Part shown: one piece after another, positions 26,711 to 35,726 of the stretch
Numbering within the stretch: the stretch's first letter is position 1
Layout of the letters: each line of letters opens with the position of its first letter
NCBI RefSeq assembly: GCF_003028855.1
Contig: NZ_CP028324.1
Location: forward strand, 2,232,001 to 2,296,000
Source of the DNA: Pseudoduganella armeniaca
GTDB lineage: Bacteria; Pseudomonadota; Gammaproteobacteria; Burkholderiales; Burkholderiaceae_D
Length of the DNA: 64,000 bases
Reading direction: 5' to 3'
Translations under genes and position numbers: made by a program
Notes under the pieces: generated by a model
What the model was told of the DNA's origin: nothing
Database searches by the model: none
What the model saw: the letters and a program-made list of their open reading frames with translations, nothing else

Positions 26711-27520
26711 ATGCCAATCCAGAGCGTCGACCATCCCGCGGCACCCCAGGCGGAGCAAGCGCGGCAGCTGTATTTGCTGCACGCGCTGGCCGACGCGCTC
26801 GACCTGCGCGAATTGCACCAGCTGCGGTACTGGGCGCAAGGGCCGTTGCAGGCGGTGCTGCCGCACGCGGTGCTGGCCTGTATCCGGCTGGGCTCGGATG
26901 GCGAGCCGCTGCGCATCGAATGCCTGCACGGCGGCGTGGCCACGTCGGCGTTGACGGACGCGCTGTGCGATCCCGTGCGCGGTCTCGCGATGGCGGCGCA
27001 ACGGCTGTGGCGCCGCCGCGATGACGTGCCCCTGCTGCTGCACCAGGGCAGTGTCGAGCGTCATTACGAAGCGGCCCAGCTGCTGCGCCGGCTGGCGGCG
27101 CTGGGCCTGCACGACGCGCTGGCGCACGGCACGCCCACGCTGCCCGGCGGCAGCACCTTCTTCCTGCTGTGCGGCCTGCCGCACCGGCCCAGCTTGCGGG
27201 AGGCGGGCGACCTGCGCGTGCTGCTGCCCGCGCTGCACCTGGCCCTGCAGCGCATCTGCGTGGCGGGCGCCCAGCGCGGCCCGGTGGTACGCGCACTGTC
27301 GCCGCGCGAGGCGGAGGTGCTGCATTGGCTGCGCGAAGGCAAGAGCAACGACGAGATCGGCCAGATCCTCGGCATCAGCGGCCTGACCGTCAAGAACCAC
27401 CTGCAGCGCCTGTATAAACTGCTGGGTGTCAGCAACCGCGCGCACGCCGTGGCGCGCAGCGATGCGCTGGCCCTGTCGGCTACTGCAATTCAATCAATTT
27501 CCAAATCTGGACGCAACTAG
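26711..27520 (+). CDS. epsA: LuxR-type regulator, EpsA-like (exosortase/PEP-CTERM associated)
   Basis: A 269-residue transcription factor. The N-terminal 190 residues resemble the EpsA family known from exosortase B/PEP-CTERM loci. The C-terminal LuxR/FixJ helix-turn-helix runs from LSPREAEVLHWLREGKSNDE (about 196) through ILGISGLTVKNHLQRLYKLL. No receiver domain or phosphoacceptor aspartate is seen, so it is not a classical response regulator. It probably controls exopolysaccharide or surface-protein genes. It sits between PEP-CTERM genes and the secretion locus, facing the latter with about 290 bases between, which makes that locus a candidate target. The region upstream (26545-26710) is AT-richer and likely holds its promoter. 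Confidence 0.85.
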   Translation: MPIQSVDHPAAPQAEQARQLYLLHALADALDLRELHQLRYWAQGPLQAVLPHAVLACIRLGSDGEPLRIECLHGGVATSALTDALCDPVRGLAMAAQRLWRRRDDVPLLLHQGSVERHYEAAQLLRRLAALGLHDALAHGTPTLPGGSTFFLLCGLPHRPSLREAGDLRVLLPALHLALQRICVAGAQRGPVVRALSPREAEVLHWLREGKSNDEIGQILGISGLTVKNHLQRLYKLLGVSNRAHAVARSDALALSATAIQSISKSGRN

Positions 27521-27809
27521 TGGTTGCAAAAGCATCAGCAACCAAGGGTCTAGCAATTGCTCAACCGTTACGGAGCGTGTCAATGGAAAACTCGACAGTG
27601 GTCGCTCTTGCAACGCTGTCATTTAAAAATTGTCTAAACCTTAAATGACGTGGTAGCCTTCGGTGTTCTCTCACCCGTTAGTAGGGCATTGAAACACCAA
27701 GCGCATTACAGATGTGCCGGCCGGTTGGTATGGCGGCACGTTCCGGTCACAAGCCGAAGGCGACTGGTTTCAAGGCTCCCCGGTAGTCGTAACTCGGAGG
27801 TTTGTTCGG
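27521..27809 (+). promoter_or_regulatory. Upstream region of the secretion locus with a 9-base palindrome
   Basis: The region has no coding features. It holds GTCATTTAA (27618-27626) and TTAAATGAC (27641-27649), a perfect inverted repeat with a 14-base spacer, in an AT-rich setting. It may be an operator, for example for the EpsA-like regulator upstream, or a stem-loop in the leader. Confidence 0.5.
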
Positions 27810-28250
27810 ATGCAAGCAGCAAAGGTTTATCGTAAGCAGTCCCGCGCCGTGCGCGGCTTTACGCTGCTGGAATTACTCGTCGTGATCGTCATCATCGGTT
27901 TGCTGGCGGCTTACGTCGGCCCGAAATACTTCTCGCAGCTGGGCAAGTCGGAAGTGACGGTCGCCAAGGCGCAGATCGAGGCGTTCGAGAAATCGCTCGA
28001 CACCTACCGCCTCGACTTGGGCCGCTATCCGACCACGGAAGAAGGCATGGGCGCGCTGATGACGGCGCCGCCGACCGCGGGCGCCAAATGGAACGGCCCG
28101 TACCTGAAGAAGGGCGTGCCGGCCGATCCTTGGGGCCGTCCGTACCAGTACAAGTCGCCCGGCAGCAAGGGCGAATATGAAATCACGTCGCTCGGCAAGG
28201 ACGGCCAGCCCGGCGGTACCGGCGACAACGCCGACATCACCTCGCAGTAA
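27810..28250 (+). CDS. gspG: Type II secretion major pseudopilin GspG-like
   Basis: The main subunit of a periplasmic pseudopilus. The ATG at 27810 follows GGAGG. The prepilin signal is RAVRGFTLLELLVVIVIIGL, with cleavage after the Gly and a Glu at +5, followed by the single N-terminal helix. The rest (146 residues in total) has the GspG layout: GRYPTTEEGMGALMTAPP, WNGPYLKKGVPADPWGRPYQY, and the C-terminal GQPGGTGDNADI calcium-loop region. It is the first gene of the secretion operon, 36 bases before gspF. A prepilin peptidase is needed but is not in the window. Confidence 0.93.
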   Translation: MQAAKVYRKQSRAVRGFTLLELLVVIVIIGLLAAYVGPKYFSQLGKSEVTVAKAQIEAFEKSLDTYRLDLGRYPTTEEGMGALMTAPPTAGAKWNGPYLKKGVPADPWGRPYQYKSPGSKGEYEITSLGKDGQPGGTGDNADITSQ

Positions 28251-28286
28251 GCCCCGCCTGCCGCTGATTCGCGAAACGCTCATCCC

Positions 28287-29469
28287 ATGCAGTTCGATGT
28301 CCGTACCCTGTCGCCCGACATGGCGATCGGCCACATGGTGGTCGATGGCCGTGACGAAGCCGACGCCCGCCGGCAGGTCGAGGCGCGCGGCCTGTTCGTC
28401 AGCAGCATCCGCCCCGTGCGCGGCGCGTTCAAGCCGGGCAAGGCAAAGGCGCTTTCGCTGGTGCTGTTCAGCCAGGAACTGCTGGCGCTGCTGAACGCGG
28501 GCCTCGGCATCGTCGAGGCGCTGGAAGCCCTGCTGGAGAAAGAGGCGACGCCCGCCACGCGCGGCGTGCTGGAACGGCTGCTGGCCGGCCTGCGCGAAGG
28601 CCAGCGCTTCTCCACCGTGCTGGCCGAGCAGCCGCAACTGTTCCCGCCGCTGTACGTGGGCATCGTCAAGGCGGCCGAGGGCACCAGCGACCTGCCGCGC
28701 GCGCTGGCGCGCTACATCGATTACCAGCAGCGCATCGACACGGTGCGCGCCAAGATCGTCAGCGCCGCCATCTATCCATGCATCCTGCTGCTGGTGGGGG
28801 CGGGGTGTCGATGTTCCTGATCGGCTACGTGGTGCCGCGCTTCGCCGAGGTGTACCAGGGCGCCGGGCGCAACCTGCCGTGGATGTCGCAGGTGATGCTG
28901 TCATGGGGCCAGTTCGCCGGCAATCACACCGGCGCGCTGCTGGGCGGCCTGGTCGTGGTGCTGGGCGGCATCGTCTACACCGTGCGGCGCCTGATGGGCA
29001 ACGGCGGCTTCGTGCGCCTGCTGGGCCGGCTGCCGGCCGTCGGCGAGCGCGTGCGCATCTATGAATTGTCGCGCCTGTACCTGACCTTGGGCATGCTGAC
29101 CGAGGGCGGCATCACCATCGTGCAGGCCATCGAGACGGTGCAGGGCATGGTGTCGGCCAATGTCAAGAGCGGCCTGCAGCTGGCGCGCCAGGCGGTGGAG
29201 GCGGGCCTGCCGCTGTCGACCGCTTTCGAGGCCAACGCGTTGACGACGCCGATCTCGCTGCGCATGCTGCGCGTGGGCGAGCGCACCGGCGACATGGGCC
29301 GATGCTGACGCAGTCGGCCGCTTTCTACGACGGCGAGATCAGCCGTTGGATCGACCGTTTTACGCGCACCTTCGAGCCGCTGCTGATGGCCGGCATCGGC
29401 CTGATCGTGGGCGCCATCGTGGTATTGCTGTATATGCCTATTTTTGACCTGGCTGGAGAAATGTCGTGA
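28287..29469 (+). pseudogene. gspF: GspF-like inner-membrane protein with two frameshifts
   Basis: Three successive frames together make one GspF. Residues 1-172 are read from 28287 (MQFDVRTLSP). After IYPCILLLVGAG, near 28800, the protein continues one frame back with VSMFLIGYVVPRFAEVYQ. After GERTGDMG, near 29298, it again shifts one frame back to MLTQSAAFYDGEISRWI and ends at 29469. Each join equals one missing base, next to GGGGG/GGGG and GGGCC runs. The joined protein has both T2SSF domains and the final membrane helix, and its stop overlaps the gspE start. As written, no functional GspF can be made. Assembly error at homopolymers is likely, but a real lesion would disable the whole system. 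Confidence 0.85.
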
Positions 29470-31169
29470 ACGATCCGGTCATCCATCCCGCGCCGGCCCT
29501 CGACCATACGCTGTTGGCGCGCGCGCGGGTCCAGCAGGCGCACTCGAAGCGCACGCTGGTGGAAGAACTCGAAAGCCTGACGGGCATGGAGCCGCGCGAC
29601 GTCGTGCGCGCGCTGGCCCTGCCGTTCGGCCTGGCCGTGCTGGAGACGGTGGAAATGCTGGCGTTCACGCCGGCGTTCGAACTGCTGCCGCTGGGTCAGG
29701 CGATGGCGAAGAAATGCGTGCTGCTGCGTGGCCATGACGGGCTGGTGGTCGGCGTCATCTCCGACCCGTTCGACCTCGACCTGCAGACCTGGCTGGGCAC
29801 GCAGGCGCGCGCCACCCCGCATGCGCCGCTGCAGATGCGGCTGGCGCTGCAGGCCGATATCGCCGCCTACCTGTCCAAGCAGGAGGAGTCGGCGCGCGCG
29901 ACCGATTCGCTGCTGCCCGGCGGCGACAATTCCCGCCGCGACGGCAAGACCGCCGCCGTGCTGTCGTTCGCCTCGGTGTCGGAAGCGGCCAGCCCGGCCG
30001 TCCGGCTGGTCAACTCGACGCTGTACGACGCCCTGAAAGCGGGCGCCTCGGACATCCACCTGGAAAGCACGGCCGGCGGCCTGGCGGTGAAGTACCGCGT
30101 CGACGGCGTGCTCGATCACGCCACGGCCGTCAACGGTATCGAGGTGGCAGAACAGATCATCTCGCGCCTGAAGGTGCTGGCCGAGCTGGACATCGCCGAG
30201 CGGCGCGTGCCGCAGGACGGCAGCTTCCGTGTCGAGTCGGGCGGGCGCGAGATCGACCTGCGCGTCTCGATCATGCCGTCGATCCACGGCGAGGACGCCG
30301 TCATCCGTATCCTGGACAAGCGCGCGATGATCGAATCGTATGGCTCGCTGTCGCTGGAGTCGCTGGGCTTCGATGCGCCGTCGCTGGTATCGCTGCGCAC
30401 CCTGGCCCAGGAAGCCTACGGCATGCTGCTGGTGACGGGGCCGACGGGTTCGGGCAAGACCACGACCCTGTACGCGGCGCTGACGGAGATCCACAACGGC
30501 CGCGAGAAGATCATCACGATCGAGGACCCGGTCGAATACCAGCTGCCGGGCATCCTGCAGATCCCCGTCAACGAGAAGAAGGGGCTGACGTTCGCCAAGG
30601 GCCTGCGCTCGATCCTGCGGCACGATCCGGACAAGATCATGGTGGGCGAGATCCGCGACCGCGAAACGGCGGAAATCGCCGTGCAGTCGGCGCTGACGGG
30701 CCACCTGGTGTTGACGACCGTCCACGCCAACAACGTGTTCGACGTGTTCGGCCGCTTCACGCACATGGGCATCGACCCCTATGCCTTCGTGTCCGCGCTG
30801 AACGGCATCTGGGCCCAGCGCCTGGTGCGCATCAACTGTCCGCACTGCGCGGCCGAGTACACGCCCGACGACGCCGAACTGGCCAGCGTGGGCCTGTCGC
30901 GCGCCGACGTGTTCGATTACCAGTTCAAGGAAGGCAAGGGCTGCGGCGACTGCCGCGGCACCGGCTACAAGGGCCGCCGCTCGATCGCGGAAATCCTCAC
31001 CTTGAACGACGAGATCCGCGAACTGATCGTGGAGAAGCGGCCGATCCGCCAGGTCAAGCAGGCCGCGTACGCGAACGGCACGCGCAGCCTGCGCCAGGCG
31101 GCGCTGGAACTGGTCAAGCGCGGCGGTACCACGCTGACCGAAATCAAGCGGGTGACCTTGCATGCGTAG
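29466..31169 (+). CDS. gspE: Type II secretion ATPase GspE-like
   Basis: The cytoplasmic ATPase that powers pseudopilus assembly, 567 residues. The GTG start at 29466 overlaps the end of gspF. The N-terminal domain (to about 150) is followed by the ATPase core, with Walker A GPTGSGKTTTL near 325-335, an Asp box with ITIEDPVEY, Walker B region VGEIRDRETAEIAVQSALTG, and the His box TTVHANN. A zinc-binding tetracysteine (CPHC near 456, CGDC near 493) is present, as in GspE and PilB. It is intact, unlike gspF. The order G-F-E with PilN/PilO-like genes next is not the classical gsp order. Confidence 0.94.
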   Translation: MNDPVIHPAPALDHTLLARARVQQAHSKRTLVEELESLTGMEPRDVVRALALPFGLAVLETVEMLAFTPAFELLPLGQAMAKKCVLLRGHDGLVVGVISDPFDLDLQTWLGTQARATPHAPLQMRLALQADIAAYLSKQEESARATDSLLPGGDNSRRDGKTAAVLSFASVSEAASPAVRLVNSTLYDALKAGASDIHLESTAGGLAVKYRVDGVLDHATAVNGIEVAEQIISRLKVLAELDIAERRVPQDGSFRVESGGREIDLRVSIMPSIHGEDAVIRILDKRAMIESYGSLSLESLGFDAPSLVSLRTLAQEAYGMLLVTGPTGSGKTTTLYAALTEIHNGREKIITIEDPVEYQLPGILQIPVNEKKGLTFAKGLRSILRHDPDKIMVGEIRDRETAEIAVQSALTGHLVLTTVHANNVFDVFGRFTHMGIDPYAFVSALNGIWAQRLVRINCPHCAAEYTPDDAELASVGLSRADVFDYQFKEGKGCGDCRGTGYKGRRSIAEILTLNDEIRELIVEKRPIRQVKQAAYANGTRSLRQAALELVKRGGTTLTEIKRVTLHA

Positions 31170-31995
31170 ATTCCCGGGACAAGCCCTGCGGCTCGGCATT
31201 GCCGCCACCGCCGTCAGCCTGCTGCGCACCAGCCGCTGGCGCGGCGACAAGGTCACCGTGCTGGCCGAATACGCCTTGCCGGAAGGCGAGCCGGACATCG
31301 CGTCGAGCGCCGGTGCGACCCTGCTGGCGCAGGCGCTGCGCACCTTGCTGGAAGGGCAGGACGTGGCTGGCTGGCCCGTCGCGGTCGTGCTGTCGGACGA
31401 GTTGTGCCGCCTGTGGCAGGTCAATCCGCCGCCGGGCGCGGCGCGGCTGGCCGATATCGAGGCCGCCGCCGCGCTGCGCTTCCACGCCCTGTACGGCGAG
31501 GCGCCGGCGGCGTGGGCGCTGTCGGCCGACTGGGATGCCAAGCAGCCCTTCCAGGCCGCCGCGTTGCCGCGCGCGCTGCTGGCCGTGCTGCAAGCGCTGG
31601 CCGACGACAAGGGCTTTCACCTGGTCGAGATCGTGCCGCACTTCGTCACGGGCTGGAACCGCTGGCAACGCGCGCTGCGCGCCGGCGCCTGGTTCGGCCA
31701 GTGGCATGACCGCCTGCTGACCCTGGCCGCCATTGACGAGCAGGGCCTGCGCGCGATTCGCGCCGTGCCGGTACCGGCAGGCGCCGACCACTACTGGCTG
31801 ACGCAGGTCGTCAACCGCGAAGCGCTGCTGCTGGGCCTGCAGCCGCCGGCGCTGGTGCAGCTTGCCGGCGCGCTGCCGGCCGCGCTGGCACGGCCGGCGC
31901 AGCAGGGCCAGATCGCCTGCAGCCAGCTGGGCGCGGGGCAGGCCAACGGCTTGTCGGCCACCAGCCAGTTGGCCTGCGCGGGGAGCGCCGCATGA
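31162..31995 (+). CDS. GspL/PilM-like secretion locus protein
   Basis: A 277-residue protein with no firm family assignment by eye. It overlaps gspE by 8 bases and the next gene by 4 bases. Its position, between the ATPase and a PilN-like protein, is that of PilM or the cytoplasmic part of GspL. The pattern of alternating beta strands (LRLGIAATAVSLLRT, WPVAVVLSDELCRLWQV) resembles an actin-like fold with weak conservation. No transmembrane helix is seen. It would be expected to bind the N-terminal tail of the PilN-like protein and connect to GspE. This is positional inference. Confidence 0.6.
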   Translation: MRRFPGQALRLGIAATAVSLLRTSRWRGDKVTVLAEYALPEGEPDIASSAGATLLAQALRTLLEGQDVAGWPVAVVLSDELCRLWQVNPPPGAARLADIEAAAALRFHALYGEAPAAWALSADWDAKQPFQAAALPRALLAVLQALADDKGFHLVEIVPHFVTGWNRWQRALRAGAWFGQWHDRLLTLAAIDEQGLRAIRAVPVPAGADHYWLTQVVNREALLLGLQPPALVQLAGALPAALARPAQQGQIACSQLGAGQANGLSATSQLACAGSAA

Positions 31996-32546
31996 GCCGC
32001 CTGCGTCCCATCCGTATCGATTTCGCCCCGAGCGGCTGGCGCCGTACGCTGTACCGCCTGCATCCGGCCGTGGCCGTGGCCGGCGTGGCCGGCCTGCTGC
32101 TGTGCCTGGGCGGCGCCTGGAGCGTCATGGACCTGGCCGAGCAGCGCGCCGCGCGCGCCGCGCAGCTGGAGCGCTTGCAGGAGCGGGTCCGGGCCCTGTC
32201 GAAGGCGCCCAAGGCGGTGCCGGAGACGGCGATACCGGAAGCGCAGGCAACCGCCGTCAACGGCGCCATCCTGCAGCTGAACGTGCCGTGGCGCGAGCTG
32301 GAGGATGCGCTGGCCGCCGCCACGCCGGCCAATATCGCGCTGCTGGCGTTCGAGCCGGATGCGCGCAAGCACCTGCTGAAGATCACGGCCGAGGCCCGCA
32401 ACAGCGACGACATGGTGGGTTACGTACAGGTGCTGAAACAGCAGGAGTTCTTCAGCGGTGCCGCGCTGGTGCGCCATGAAATCGAAGAACAGAACCCGGC
32501 CAAGCCGTTGCGGTTCCAGGTCGAAGTGCAGTGGAGGGGACGATGA
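31992..32546 (+). CDS. PilN-like inner-membrane protein
   Basis: A 184-residue bitopic protein: a short cytoplasmic N-terminus (SRLRPIRIDFAPSGWR), one transmembrane helix at about 30-48 (AVAVAGVAGLLLCLGGAWSV), a coiled-coil-like region to about 75, and a small alpha/beta periplasmic domain. This is the architecture of PilN and the GspL C-terminus. The basic N-terminal segment could be the PilM-binding tail. It overlaps both neighbours by 4 bases, so translation is coupled. It likely forms a heterodimer with the PilO-like product. Confidence 0.75.
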   Translation: MSRLRPIRIDFAPSGWRRTLYRLHPAVAVAGVAGLLLCLGGAWSVMDLAEQRAARAAQLERLQERVRALSKAPKAVPETAIPEAQATAVNGAILQLNVPWRELEDALAAATPANIALLAFEPDARKHLLKITAEARNSDDMVGYVQVLKQQEFFSGAALVRHEIEEQNPAKPLRFQVEVQWRGR

Positions 32547-33100
32547 AGGCGATGCCGTCGTATAACGTGGCCGCGCTGCTGCTGGCGGTGCGCCTGCGCG
32601 TGCTGCGCGCGGGCCCGGCCGCCTGCCTGTGCGGCGCGCTGCTGCTGGCTGGCGCCGTCCTGTGGGCCTGGCTGCTGCCGCAGCAGGCCGCGCTGCGCGA
32701 GGAGCTGGCCCGGCCGCTGCCGGCGCCGTCCACGCTGGTGCAGGCGCCGCCGCCGCCCACGGCCAACGAGAACCTGGCCGCGTTCTATGCCACGCTGGGC
32801 GAGAAGCGCCACGCCGAGCAGCAGGTAAAAATGCTGTTCGACCTGGCCGCGAAATCGCAGCTGGTGCTCGACCATGGCGAATACAAGTTCGGCCACGACA
32901 AGGCCGCGCAGGTGGCGACCTACCAGGTCATCCTGCCCGTCAAGGGACCGTACCGCAATATCTGGCGCTTCGCGCTGCGGGTGCTGGCGGCGCTGCCGTT
33001 CGCGGCGCTGGACGAGGTAAGCTTCAAGCGCGACACGATCGCCGACCCGACGGTGGACGCGCGCCTGCGCTTCACGCTGTACCTGAAGGAGGCGCCATGA
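32543..33100 (+). CDS. PilO/GspM-like inner-membrane protein
   Basis: A 185-residue bitopic protein: one transmembrane helix at about 26-46 (AACLCGALLLAGAVLWAWLL), a proline-rich linker, then a ferredoxin-like periplasmic domain with QVKMLFDLAAKSQLVLDHGEY and YQVILPVKGPYRNIWRFALRVL. This matches PilO and GspM in layout. The ATG at 32543 overlaps the upstream stop (ATGA) and follows GGAGGGG. It is placed as pilO would be, after pilN and before a pilP-like gene. Confidence 0.78.
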   Translation: MKAMPSYNVAALLLAVRLRVLRAGPAACLCGALLLAGAVLWAWLLPQQAALREELARPLPAPSTLVQAPPPPTANENLAAFYATLGEKRHAEQQVKMLFDLAAKSQLVLDHGEYKFGHDKAAQVATYQVILPVKGPYRNIWRFALRVLAALPFAALDEVSFKRDTIADPTVDARLRFTLYLKEAP

Positions 33101-33651
33101 AACCGCGCCACCTGCTGATGGGCGCCGCGCTGGTGGCCGCCGCCGGCCTGGTACTGTTGGGCGATACGACCAGCCCGGAGACGGAAGTGGCCGAACCCGT
33201 CGAGCGCGCCCAGCGCACGCCAACACCGCCAACCGCGCCGGTGCCGGCCGCGGTGCGCGCCGCGCAGGCGGCCGATGCGGGCACGATCCTGCGCCTGGTA
33301 CCGCGCGCGGAGCTGATCGGCGAGGCGGGCGAGGCGGCATTCGAGGGCAACGACCTGTTCGCCGGCCAGAACCTGAACCCGCCGCCGCCACCGCCGCCCG
33401 AGCCTTCCGGCCCGCCGCCACCACCGCCGGCGCCGACCGCGCCGCCGCTGCCGTTCACGGTGCTCGGCAAGGCGCTGGCGGACGGCGCCTACGAGGTCTA
33501 CCTGGCCCAGGGCGAGCGGACCTACGTGGTACACACGAACATGGTCATCGACGGCATGTACCGCGTCGACGCGATCGCGCCGCCGACGCTGACGCTTACC
33601 TATCTGCCCCTGAAACAGGTGCAGCAGCTTAATATTGGAGTCATGGATTGA
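33097..33651 (+). CDS. PilP/GspC-like proline-rich periplasmic protein
   Basis: A 184-residue protein with an N-terminal membrane helix or signal (LLMGAALVAAAGLVLLGD) and a long proline-rich linker (near 88-115, with runs of six or more Pro). It ends in a small C-terminal domain (PFTVLGKALADGAYEVYLAQ, YVVHTNMVIDGMYRVDAI) like the homology region of PilP and GspC that contacts the secretin. It overlaps the gene before by 4 bases and the secretin gene by 1 base. Some genome annotations give proteins of this type names such as 'secretion system X', as I recall. The bridging role is inferred from position and layout. Confidence 0.7.
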   Translation: MKPRHLLMGAALVAAAGLVLLGDTTSPETEVAEPVERAQRTPTPPTAPVPAAVRAAQAADAGTILRLVPRAELIGEAGEAAFEGNDLFAGQNLNPPPPPPPEPSGPPPPPPAPTAPPLPFTVLGKALADGAYEVYLAQGERTYVVHTNMVIDGMYRVDAIAPPTLTLTYLPLKQVQQLNIGVMD

Positions 33652-35726
33652 TGTCCCGCCAAAAGCCCACCGCAACGGCCCGCCTGCGCCGCACGCTTAC
33701 ATTGTCCACGATGGTGCTGGCGCTGTCCGGTTGCGCCGCCCAGATGGCTTACCGCGACGCCCGCGACCTGATCGAGAAGGACCAGGTCGAGGCGGGCCTG
33801 TTGAAGCTGCAGGAAGCCATCAGCGCCGATCCGGGCAATGCCCAATACCGCGCCACCTACCTGCAGGCGCGCGACCGCGCCATCATGCGCTACCTGGACC
33901 AGGCCGAACGGCAGACGGCGGAAGGCCAGCGGGCGCTGGCGCTGCAGAACATCCAGCGCGTGCTGGCCCTGAACCCGCAGAACGAACGGGCCCGCAACGC
34001 CCTGCGCGCGCTCGACATGGCCGAGCGCCACGAGCGCCTGCTGGCCGACGCCAAGGACCTGGTGGCGAAGGGCGAATTCGACCAGGCCCGTGCCAAGGTG
34101 GAAGTGGTGCTGACGGAGAAGCCGGACCAGTCGGCCGCCCGCGCGCTGCAACGCGAGATCGCCGAGAAAAATCCGCCGGGCGGCGCCGAGAACCAGCTGG
34201 CCAAGACCTTCAAGCAGCCGATCACGATCGAGTTCCGCGACGCGCCATTGAAGCAGGTGTTCGACGTGATCTCGCGCCGCTCGGGCCTGAACTTCGTGTT
34301 CGACAAGGACGTCAAGGCCGATGCCCGCACCACCATCGCGCTGAAGAACAGCACCGTCGAATCGGCGGTCTACTACCTGCTGATGACGAACCAGCTGGAA
34401 CAGCAGGTGATGGACGCGAACACCATCCTGATCTACCCGAACATCGCCGCCAAGCTGAAGGAATACCAGGAAACCGTCATCAAGACGTTCTACCTGGCCA
34501 ACGCGGAAGCGAAGCTGGTGGCCAATACCCTGAAGACGATCCTGAAGTCGCGCGACGTGGTGGCGGACGAGAAGCTGAACCTCGTCATCATGCGCGACAA
34601 TGCCGACGCCATCAAGCTGGCCGAGAAGATCGTCGCGCTGCAGGACATGGCCGAGCCGGAAGTGATGCTGGAGGTGGAGATCCTCGAGGTCAAGCGCTCG
34701 CGCCTGCTGGAGCTGGGCGTGTCGTGGCCGACTTCCGCCACGTTCTCGCCGCTGATCTCCAGCGGCGGCTCGACCCTGACGATCAACGACCTCGATACGC
34801 TGAACGCACGCAGCATCGGCGTTTCGTCGCTGAGCGCCAAGATCACCGCCAACAAGACCGACGGCGACTCGAACCTCTTGGCCAATCCGCGCATCCGCGT
34901 GCGCAACAAGCAGAAGGCCAAGATCCTGATCGGCGACAAGGTGCCCGTGATCACGACCACCGTCTCGCCCGGCACCGCCGGCTTCGCGCAGGAGAGCGTC
35001 AGCTACGTCGACGTCGGCCTGACCCTGAACGCCGAACCGACGATCTACCTGAACAACGAGATCGCCATCAACGTCTCGCTGGAGGTGTCGAACATCGTCA
35101 ACCGCATCGAGACCAAGACCGGCACCACCGCCTACCAGATCGGCACGCGCCAGGCCACCACGGTGCTGCAGCTGAAGGACGGCGAGAACCAGGTGCTGGC
35201 GGGCCTGATCAACAGCGAGGACCGCAAGACGGGCACCAAGGTGCCGGGCTTCGGCGACGTGCCGATCCTGGGCCGCCTGTTCGGTACCCAGAGCGACGAC
35301 AAGCAGAAGACCGAGATCGTGCTGTCGATCACGCCGCGCCTGATCCGCAACCTGCAGCGGCCGCAGGCCGACGCCTCCGAGTTCTCGGCCGGTACCGAAG
35401 CGAACTTCCGCCGCAAGCCGGACATCACGGTGCGCGCGCAGGTGCTGCCGCCGGCCCGCAGCGGCGGCACGCCGGCGCTGGAGCAGCCGCAGGTGCCGCA
35501 GGTGCCGCAGCCGCAGCCGCCGCAGCCGCCGACACCGACACCGCAGGAGACGGGCACCCCGACCGGCGTGCCGTTGTCGACGGCGCAGCCGGGGCCTGCG
35601 TCGAGCGTAACCCAGCCGCCGGGCCAGCCACAACCGCAGTCGCAGCCGCAGTCGCTGATCCAGCAACAGCAGCAACAGCAGCAGCCATCGGCGACGACGC
35701 CGACGCCGCCCGCGCAGAACCAGTGA
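33651..35726 (+). CDS. gspD: Secretin GspD-like outer-membrane lipoprotein
   Basis: The outer-membrane pore of the secretion system, 691 residues. The ATG at 33651 starts a lipoprotein signal with lipobox LSGC (Cys28). Residues 30-180 are TPR-like helices (GNAQYRATYLQARDRA, LNPQNERARNALRAL), an addition not found in standard GspD. From about 185, FKQPITIEFRDAPLKQVFDVI starts the N-domains, and the secretin core runs from about 330 to 590 with VPVITTTVSPG, VGLTLNAEPTI and VPGFGDVPILGRLFG. The last 90 residues are rich in Pro and Gln. The lipobox means no separate pilotin may be needed. It overlaps the next gene by 1 base. Confidence 0.93.
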   Translation: MSRQKPTATARLRRTLTLSTMVLALSGCAAQMAYRDARDLIEKDQVEAGLLKLQEAISADPGNAQYRATYLQARDRAIMRYLDQAERQTAEGQRALALQNIQRVLALNPQNERARNALRALDMAERHERLLADAKDLVAKGEFDQARAKVEVVLTEKPDQSAARALQREIAEKNPPGGAENQLAKTFKQPITIEFRDAPLKQVFDVISRRSGLNFVFDKDVKADARTTIALKNSTVESAVYYLLMTNQLEQQVMDANTILIYPNIAAKLKEYQETVIKTFYLANAEAKLVANTLKTILKSRDVVADEKLNLVIMRDNADAIKLAEKIVALQDMAEPEVMLEVEILEVKRSRLLELGVSWPTSATFSPLISSGGSTLTINDLDTLNARSIGVSSLSAKITANKTDGDSNLLANPRIRVRNKQKAKILIGDKVPVITTTVSPGTAGFAQESVSYVDVGLTLNAEPTIYLNNEIAINVSLEVSNIVNRIETKTGTTAYQIGTRQATTVLQLKDGENQVLAGLINSEDRKTGTKVPGFGDVPILGRLFGTQSDDKQKTEIVLSITPRLIRNLQRPQADASEFSAGTEANFRRKPDITVRAQVLPPARSGGTPALEQPQVPQVPQPQPPQPPTPTPQETGTPTGVPLSTAQPGPASSVTQPPGQPQPQSQPQSLIQQQQQQQQPSATTPTPPAQNQ

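Noticed and set aside
28790..28810. Programmed ribosomal frameshift in gspF
   Set aside because: There are two breaks of the same kind in one gene and a third in the same locus, all next to G/C runs. I know of no precedent in GspF. Missing bases explain them more simply.
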